A program made the position numbers and the translations under genes. This document shows, in pieces, positions 45,601 through 50,282 of a stretch of DNA of 50,282 nucleotides (position 1 is the stretch's first letter; the number at the start of each line of letters is the position of its first letter). The notes under the pieces are model-generated. The model was given only the letters and a program-made list of their open reading frames with translations. It searched no databases and was not told the DNA's origin. Source of the stretch: Desulfobulbaceae bacterium (GTDB taxonomy: Bacteria > Desulfobacterota > Desulfobulbia > Desulfobulbales > Desulfocapsaceae); NCBI GenBank assembly GCA_003249645.1, contig QKIH01000097.1:1-50282 (forward strand), read 5' to 3'.

Positions 45601-48600
45601 CCTCCGGTGGACTCAAGGGTGATACCTGTCTTGATGACCAGATCGTCGCCAGTACCGCTGTCGGAAGCTGTCATGGTAATATCACCCGCAGCGGTCACAC
45701 TCTTGTCAACAGTCAGCGGACTGTGGGTAATCGTGGTAATTGATCCACCCGCACTAATGCCAAGAGGGTTCTCATTGACTACTCCTCCGACGATCATGGC
45801 GCCGTCGTTATCGATCCAGGTTGAACCTGCCGTGGATTGGCCTTCCAGATTGGCGACTTCCGTACAGATTGAATTGCCTGCCTCACCAATATCCTGCGCA
45901 GCAAAGAGATAGGTCTTTCCGGAAAGGATGTTGGCCCCGCTGGTCCTGCCGTTTTTAATCGAACCGTTCGGCGCAGCGATAAAGGCGGTATACATGCTGC
46001 TGTATCCGCCGGTTGAAACGGTGTTGAGATAAAGGTCTCCGACCGTTTCGATGAGATAGGTGTTCAAGTATGATTCAGCGGTGAGCGTTCCTGATCCGCC
46101 CATGCGGCTGTCAATATCCAGGTCGTTACCGGAGTTGCCTATACCGCCGTATCTGGCCCACAGCGTGATGCTGTTGCCGAAGATATCAGTTTCCGGCCTG
46201 CTCGTAAGACCGCTTGCGTCATCAACAAAATCTACAATCGACTGATGGGCCACCAGGTTAACATCACCGTTAACAGAGGTGATGGAATCCACGTTCATGT
46301 CATTGTATGTTTCCGTCAGCCAGATGGAACCCTGAGCCGTCGCTTTCAGCGAACCGGTCATCGCCGTGTCGACCTCGAGATAATCGGCCGGAGAACCATC
46401 CTCGCCAATTGTGCCGCCGGCGTTCAGTACAATAGAGACAGCCTTGACCTTGGTAAAGTCATTACCCAGCGCATCAACGATATTGCCGCCAGCGGTAAGG
46501 CTTGCGATACCCTGCTTTGAATAAATAGACTCAACATACATATTGTCCTGCTCAGTCAGGTAAACTGACTCCGTTGCACGGGCAGTTATGGTACCATTGC
46601 CCCAGAGATCTGTGATAAGCGCTTTGTCTGCAGTTCCGATGCCGCCGTCACCGGCCTCAAGCAGCAGGTTCCCCCCGCTGATATTGACCACACCGTCAGC
46701 AGCGCCATTACTGATTCCGGCGCCGACCTTGATTCGGATATCGCCGGGATCAGACTCCGACCCTGCGACAATAGTATTGATCTGGAGCAGCCGTTCAAGG
46801 CCATTTACCGGCGCAGAACCAAGATATATATCGTCTTCAGCCGTAATGGTCACAAGACCACTGGTGTTGACATTGACGTCATCCCTGTTTTCAATGAGGA
46901 TGGACTTTGCCGTCTCTGAAGTCGGATCGAGCACGATGCCCGCTACCTGCACGGATTTACCGGCCTCGGCGACAAGTCCCGAGTCCCCGGTGCTCAAGGT
47001 TATCTGATTGCCGTTGACAGCATCAATGGTGTAATAGCTCAACCCTTCCGTCTCATTGGCGGTATTACCCCGGACAATTATATTCATGCCCGCGCTAAAA
47101 CCGGTCCAGTCACTCAAGTCAAGCCGCGTCAGCGTCCAGACTGAATTTACATCATCAAAGGTGAAAGTAACTGTCGCGTCCACCAGATCAGTCGAGAGGT
47201 AGGAGACGTCGGCCCGTTCAGCGGCCGCCATGGCAACCCTCTCATCATCGGTAAAATAATGTCCATCGAGAACAATCTGGGTCGGCGCCGAGGTATCGCC
47301 AATGGCCCCGCCTACGGTAAGATTCAGATCATTGGCGACGATATTTGCATTCTCTATGGTGACCTGTGTATCAGTCACAGACTTCAGGAGTCCGCCGCCG
47401 ATGAGATTCGCCAGCTCCGTCTCCGTCCATACCTTGATGGATGAGGTAAGCGCGGTGTTCTCACTTGTCGTAAGGACGTATGTGAAGCTTGCATCAAAAC
47501 TGGTGGGCATTGCCAAGCCCATTTCGGCGAAATATGTTTCGAACTGGGTATTCAGCGTGTGATATTCGGCCGTCCGTTTATTTTCAAGAGTTTCGATCGC
47601 GGCATCATCATATCCAAGGCTTGTCCGGTAATAGTCCTCTTCAGCCAGGCTCAGGGTTACCTGAAAACTGCTGTCATACACAGACGGATCTGCCTGCTGA
47701 CTGCGGTAGATCCAATAGCTGCGGTATTCACGCTCCTTGGCTGCCTCGTATGCGCTGATGGTGTCGTTGAGTTTATCCGCAGCATCTGAACCAACAAGCT
47801 GCAGATCTGCCCAAACGCCTGCTTTCAGTTCCTCGTAGGTCCGGTCATCGCGAATCCGATAATCGTTCGCATCAAGAAGGTCGCCATTGACAACATCGAT
47901 ATAGACATCGCCGGTAGTGACAATCTGATCGACACGCAGATCACCATCCGCCTCTTGCAGATAGACGTCGCCGGTGGCCGATACTGAAACACTTGTGGTT
48001 GGATTGGCCGCCTCCGAAGCTGAAGCATTAAATCCGGAGTCAATAATCAGATAGGGAGCATTTGCGGTAATGCCGTTGCCGATACCGCCGCTCTCTGCTG
48101 TCAGGGAGATCGACGCACCACTGATGGTGCCGCTGTGAAAAGTTGTTGCCGTATCCTGGGCAACGAGAATTCCCCCGTCTGCCGAGAGGACAACATCTCC
48201 GTCTTTTGCCGTAACAGAGTTAAGGTAAAGATCACCGCTTACTTCAGTGATAACCACGTCACCACTTTCCGATACGGCATACAGACCTTCGCTTCCGTCC
48301 CAATTGCCATCCGGGTCCGAAAGGTTGGTCGCAACAGCCCGCTGCGTAGTGCCGATATTCTCATCGGCCTCCAGGCTGATGGATTTTCCAGCCAGATAGG
48401 CCTCTTCACCAACCGACTCGATTGCCCCGGTCGAATCAATGGTAATATCGCCTGAAGCCGTAATGATCGCACCGCCAAGAATAACATCCCCGCCGCCCGT
48501 CGAATTGATGGTGACACTGCCGACCTCCTCACCGATGAAAGTAATAGCAATCGGTTGGTGGGCGTTCAAGGTATGGGTATAGTAATATTCCCAGCCCTTG

Positions 48601-50282
48601 ACCTGCTTGTATTTCGCCTCATACACATGACTGCCGTACCAGGTCCAGTAGTCGTTGTGCCAATAGCGGATGATATTTTCGGATGTAACTTCAGCAGAAG
48701 AGGTAGCGTAGGTGTAAGAGATATCGGCATTACCGGAAGTATCGAAATAGTAATAAGGGCCGGTTCCGGCATAGGTCGGCGGCGACGCAACAACTTCATA
48801 ATCCCATTGAAAATCATCCTCTTGGAAGACATCCGGGATGATCCCGCCCCAGCTGCCGCTCTTGATATACTTATAAGAAGTTATCTGTGCGGTCACAACG
48901 GTCGTCCAGCCGTAACGAAGCTGTTCGTTTGGCTGGTAGGTAAAGCTGTCGCCGCTCAGCAAGGTTGATGTCCCCGTATAATCCGGGTCACTTGAGCCGT
49001 TGGTCGTCAGCATAATGCCGTTCTCTGTCCATTGATACAGGGAGGTATAGGAATCCGCGGTGTCCGCATCAAGATCCGTGGTATCCTGAGGTGTTCCATT
49101 CGCCTTATCGACAATAAGCAGTGTACCCTGGCCGCGCTGGGAGATATCAAGTTCATTGACCAGAACATCATATGATGTCTCGTTGTTGATGGTCACCGCC
49201 GCATATTCGCCCAGCACCCTGATCTCACCGCTGCCGGTATTAAGAATATTGCCATATAGTTCGATATAACCGCCGCTTGTGCGAAGCTCGCTCACCTCAA
49301 ACTGGTTGGTAGCCGTATTGAAATAGATATCGAAGCCCACGGTATTCGCAGATACCTGCTCGAGATAGATTTTCCCGGACTCACCGGCGGCAATTTCTGC
49401 CATGGCTTCTTTAACGGCAGCATCATTGATGGTCACGGTATAAGAATCCCGGCCGCTCTGCATGATGCCGTTGATATTGATATATTCCGCCTCGATATGA
49501 ATCCGGTCTCCGTACATCGAATACGGCTGCGTTCCACTGTCGCTGACTACAGCCGCAACAGCAGCAGTACTAGCCCCAGTGACACCGGCTGCAGTTGCCG
49601 ACCCGGCGCCGTAGGTGCTGGTCGTGCCGCCTGTCACATCGCCAAGCTGGTCGGCCGGCTCACCGCTGACGGTATAATTTGTCAAACCGGTGATGTAGAC
49701 ATCGCCGCCGGCAATGACAGTAATGTCTTCTGCCCTCACCGTTCCTTCAAACCGGATATCCCCGCTTCCGCTGGAATAGTTGCTGAAGGTTACCGAACCG
49801 CTGTCGTTGTAAATTCCCTCTCCCCCGTCATCCGTTCCGAGCACCGTAATGTCAGGCCAAGAATAGCTGCCGCCGAGGGGATTAGTGTCGGCAGCAACAT
49901 TGCAGGTATTCTTGACTGTTATTGTGGGAACCGTTGCCGTAGTAGAAGAACCTGCAACCTGCGACATATCAAATCCGACAGCTCCGGCAGCCACGGTATC
50001 ATCGACCCCGGCAAAGCTCTGGGCATTGTCAAGACCTGCGTTAACGCTATTTGCATCCGTTATATCCCCTAACTCATCGACAAGATTGCCGTTAAAATAG
50101 ACTCCACCATTAACATCAGGGATAGTGATGCCCATCAGCTCCAGATATGCCGGAGTATTATTGATGATCTCGACACTGGCATCATTGGGCGCGATAAAAT
50201 CACCAGTGCCTTCGAGCACATCCGAGCGCACATCGATAACACCGGCCTGAGCCCAGATCGGGCCTACCGTAATGGTGAGCAC
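39606..50282 (-). CDS. Giant RTX/FHA-like surface protein (N terminus outside window)
   Basis: At least 3558 residues; the frame runs off the window and the GTG at the edge is probably internal. Visible residues 1 to about 1600 are repetitive beta-solenoid-like stretches (GDVYIT, SGDITIDSTG, GDLYLNSV) typical of filamentous haemagglutinin-like adhesins. Residues about 1600-2090 hold acidic RTX-like repeats (GGSGNDIITV, GGAGNDTF). About 2090-2500 are Calx-beta-like domains (VTVYDNDKADVIVTEAAGGMTVLEG). About 2640-3320 are RTX nonapeptide blocks in about ten 56-residue units (GGGGSDVIDAGAGNNVVLG). These bind calcium and fold outside the cell. The last 240 residues are basic and lack a clear type I secretion tail. 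It is likely a cell-surface adhesin or cell-contact protein exported by the downstream genes. Confidence 0.9.
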   Translation of the reverse strand: MLTITVGPIWAQAGVIDVRSDVLEGTGDFIAPNDASVEIINNTPAYLELMGITIPDVNGGVYFNGNLVDELGDITDANSVNAGLDNAQSFAGVDDTVAAGAVGFDMSQVAGSSTTATVPTITVKNTCNVAADTNPLGGSYSWPDITVLGTDDGGEGIYNDSGSVTFSNYSSGSGDIRFEGTVRAEDITVIAGGDVYITGLTNYTVSGEPADQLGDVTGGTTSTYGAGSATAAGVTGASTAAVAAVVSDSGTQPYSMYGDRIHIEAEYININGIMQSGRDSYTVTINDAAVKEAMAEIAAGESGKIYLEQVSANTVGFDIYFNTATNQFEVSELRTSGGYIELYGNILNTGSGEIRVLGEYAAVTINNETSYDVLVNELDISQRGQGTLLIVDKANGTPQDTTDLDADTADSYTSLYQWTENGIMLTTNGSSDPDYTGTSTLLSGDSFTYQPNEQLRYGWTTVVTAQITSYKYIKSGSWGGIIPDVFQEDDFQWDYEVVASPPTYAGTGPYYYFDTSGNADISYTYATSSAEVTSENIIRYWHNDYWTWYGSHVYEAKYKQVKGWEYYYTHTLNAHQPIAITFIGEEVGSVTINSTGGGDVILGGAIITASGDITIDSTGAIESVGEEAYLAGKSISLEADENIGTTQRAVATNLSDPDGNWDGSEGLYAVSESGDVVITEVSGDLYLNSVTAKDGDVVLSADGGILVAQDTATTFHSGTISGASISLTAESGGIGNGITANAPYLIIDSGFNASASEAANPTTSVSVSATGDVYLQEADGDLRVDQIVTTGDVYIDVVNGDLLDANDYRIRDDRTYEELKAGVWADLQLVGSDAADKLNDTISAYEAAKEREYRSYWIYRSQQADPSVYDSSFQVTLSLAEEDYYRTSLGYDDAAIETLENKRTAEYHTLNTQFETYFAEMGLAMPTSFDASFTYVLTTSENTALTSSIKVWTETELANLIGGGLLKSVTDTQVTIENANIVANDLNLTVGGAIGDTSAPTQIVLDGHYFTDDERVAMAAAERADVSYLSTDLVDATVTFTFDDVNSVWTLTRLDLSDWTGFSAGMNIIVRGNTANETEGLSYYTIDAVNGNQITLSTGDSGLVAEAGKSVQVAGIVLDPTSETAKSILIENRDDVNVNTSGLVTITAEDDIYLGSAPVNGLERLLQINTIVAGSESDPGDIRIKVGAGISNGAADGVVNISGGNLLLEAGDGGIGTADKALITDLWGNGTITARATESVYLTEQDNMYVESIYSKQGIASLTAGGNIVDALGNDFTKVKAVSIVLNAGGTIGEDGSPADYLEVDTAMTGSLKATAQGSIWLTETYNDMNVDSITSVNGDVNLVAHQSIVDFVDDASGLTSRPETDIFGNSITLWARYGGIGNSGNDLDIDSRMGGSGTLTAESYLNTYLIETVGDLYLNTVSTGGYSSMYTAFIAAPNGSIKNGRTSGANILSGKTYLFAAQDIGEAGNSICTEVANLEGQSTAGSTWIDNDGAMIVGGVVNENPLGISAGGSITTITHSPLTVDKSVTAAGDITMTASDSGTGDDLVIKTGITLESTGGSVYLNGGDNLTIENGARIVSDTGNVIISGDAGDSDPDEGSIITISGEVSAQRIEIYGGSDDDQIVIDTGSAITASDSISISSNGGNDSIVFDTGSAVTAVGSISILSGDEDDTIVLDTGSAVTASGLISISSGDGNDTVLIDSPDIFTGDAKVYGGSGNDIITVTGLHSRTDSLTLDGEGGTDEYTINVAGSSSYAINVSDTGTADDGTDHLTINGTADSDTFLLRKNFVAYLNTPDTDGNFTQAERINYDQNINARLRINGLDGDDYFYSDDNSCLTTLDGGAGNDTFQIGQLYALDRIAPNVAAGDEIETRETTLGFLSIGTSQSMVIYGGSGDDRFSVYSNKGLLKMYGEDGNDEFAVRSFLEKDGSEIVGGGKTELFGGSGDDTIYYSINAPLAIDGGSGADKVVALGTAEDDAFVITENGIYGAGLNIGFENVELAELDGLEGDDEFFILSTSADMATYIIGGLGSDTFNVGGNVTSTIYSTTASGSSGYINYSVTSDDPQYDGVYVDGLQLNVGDNTAGEVVVTQSGELSVIEDDNSSVAAYTLTLDTVMPAAASFAYITVSAARSTSEVTALDATAGTVLVSADGVNFSEALVLRFDSESYDNWSNARTIYVKAASDTAKEGVQTALISHSIIVEAKDPSLVTAEQQKELDSIADLSVKNVEVTVYDNDKADVIVTEAAGGMTVLEGAATSVSLVLNEAPAAGETVTVSLNYGSQISLDTDVVTFDSSNWNTPRVVTVTAVDDNTVENTSRESISFTVSSSDSGSEFNNSAPEAVEVIVKDNDSGGVLITQTGGSTYVDDATSDTFEVSLQKAPAAGTTVTVNMMTDGQTLLSSIDSRFDSATQTVTFSDADWDIPVVVQVDANSSTTTTGSIVQSFSMQAHTVDQIKGPLILEGGVSASTDRTLTEAVMLPTEHDDDLTSVDITIDESIQTDTLNVFNDGSVSDDSGVMTENNISGLGMGSSLTLNRGTDAAPDYVTYAGGISYAGFENIEVMLGKGDDNFVIDSTLAETITTVHGGGGSDHLVANIGEDSGVLILFGDTSQDGTRYADIASAATVLTGNAYEYNNPGNDVIDASGSLSSVTIYGGIGDDIIYGSQVGDQLAGGSGNDEIYGLGGDDHIYGDSGFNVDVSTRFDLAGQILTVVNEPAATDNPETRDPLTAGQDSIDGGEGDDIILGDFGEIEQQPGIQRITETGAVTAVRTTNDQDGDDDTIDGGSGSDVILGGGGSDVIDAGAGNNVVLGDTGAASFTGGQLTSVVADSTGTGNDQITSGSGSDVILGGGGSDVIDAGAGNNVVLGDTGAASFTGGQPTSVVADSTGTGNDQITSGSGSDVILGGGGSDSISAGAGNNVVLGDTGELTFSGTGLSSIVADSGTGGNDQIISGTGADILIGGAGSDTMNAGGGNNLVLGDTGVVTLSGGQPAFVVADSSGTGDDRITSGGGNDVILGGAGSDVIGAGAGNNVVLGDTGELTFSGSGVSSIVSGSGASGDDQITGENGADILIGGGGSDTINGNGGNDILLGDDGSLTVSGASASNIETTGGSGNDVLNGGAGSDIMLGGAGSDTMTAAGGDNLMLGDTGVVLLSGGRPTSAVADSSGSGADRITGSGGSDVILGGNGSDTLNGGAGSDVLVGDTGTVTYSGTSFRSVETGVDSGGGNDVIDGGSDNDYLLGGGGADRLYGSSGNDIMIGDFGRIYYLDSSTLIAETTGFFSGGDDVLDGGSGLDVMFGGHGYDTFYGDWSEDVIFGDYGKVIIIDGNFAELIFAGLGQLEPFYYDLFSFYPSSLGSVYLTDNDGVGDVLRGGFKQLSSEQVARDWGMSSYFDRISHGGANIMKGKSLLGYYATVADIPHDDQVSPASSGKADGAGSSVIVMPNTRQPVQNGGSKQERSQSQNLKKDDGAIRLEAMAAGLVGWSTGAGRKSRSDRRLKEEDMATLLQSKEKSWRWDGTALRKESQGRRLNWQRGGKDPVPVVYGHCAEREAVTFECSNNG
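40330..42350 (-). repeat. RTX repeat array in the giant protein gene
   Basis: About ten units, mostly 168 bp (56 residues), each with GGxGxDxI-type calcium-binding turns, then VLGDTG and a variable hairpin ending NDxI. The pattern gives long inverted-sense proline/serine-rich false frames on the plus strand. Confidence 0.9.
41563..41898 (-). repeat. Two near-identical tandem 168-bp units
   Basis: 41563-41730 and 41731-41898 differ at only a handful of positions, for example one codon giving GGQL versus GGQP. A third, more diverged copy starts at 41899. This marks a recent duplication or gene conversion in the array. Confidence 0.85.
45190..45425 (-). repeat. Three tandem 75-bp units
   Basis: The stretch encodes three 25-residue repeats of the form GSAxTAxxxISISSGxGNDTIVxDT. 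The cores at 45231, 45306 and 45381 are spaced exactly 75 bp. Confidence 0.8.

Overview
The window looks like chromosome from an anaerobic Gram-negative bacterium, most likely Desulfobacterota (former Deltaproteobacteria, possibly Desulfobulbales). This is inferred from the multiheme cytochromes, a Cys-rich ferredoxin-type protein, an Fe-S type PurF, fused IspDF, the Nif3/zinc-ribbon pair, sigma-54 control and RTX/HlyD-type secretion genes. It is not proven by a marker-gene comparison. No transposase, integrase, CRISPR array or rRNA operon is visible.

Layout. 1-607 is the N-terminal part of a probable HNH restriction enzyme cut by the window edge, followed by a methyltransferase and a small exported protein. 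2-7.5 kb is a leftward run of housekeeping genes: M48 protease with TPRs, nfo, a GspE/PilB ATPase, smpB and ssrA (tmRNA). 7.6-9.5 kb holds a CAT-anticodon tRNA, a structured terminator-ending segment, a Nif3-family gene whose 5' end appears frameshifted or deleted, and a coiled-coil zinc-ribbon protein. 9.7-12.8 kb holds an Fe-S protein and a two-gene NapC/HAO-like cytochrome operon that probably reduces nitrite or hydroxylamine in the periplasm. 12.9-17.3 kb holds rnpB, ispDF, a PepT-like peptidase and purF.

17.3-25.1 kb is signalling and transport: a REC-GGDEF protein diverging from an HD phosphodiesterase-like protein, a small conserved-looking protein, a Gfo/Idh/MocA oxidoreductase, a two-RCK potassium channel, an Mpv17-like membrane protein and an orphan NtrC-type regulator. 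25.7-32.0 kb has scattered metabolic and hypothetical genes (PHP phosphatase, carbon-nitrogen hydrolase, a winged-helix protein, TrmO, a membrane metallophosphoesterase, DUF1810, an OB-fold protein) separated by long AT-rich gaps.

The most unusual part is 32.2-50.3 kb, a leftward, visibly more G+C-rich cluster. In transcription order it encodes a giant RTX/FHA-like surface protein (at least 3558 residues, N terminus outside the window), a DUF3467 protein, a GAF-GAF-TM-HlyD protein, a PqqD-M50 protease-HlyD fusion, a short SecA-like ATPase and a small periplasmic adaptor. The compact order, a 1-nt gene overlap, three adaptor domains and a dedicated SecA-like motor suggest one export and maturation machine for the giant protein. 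No ABC exporter or TolC gene is visible in the window.
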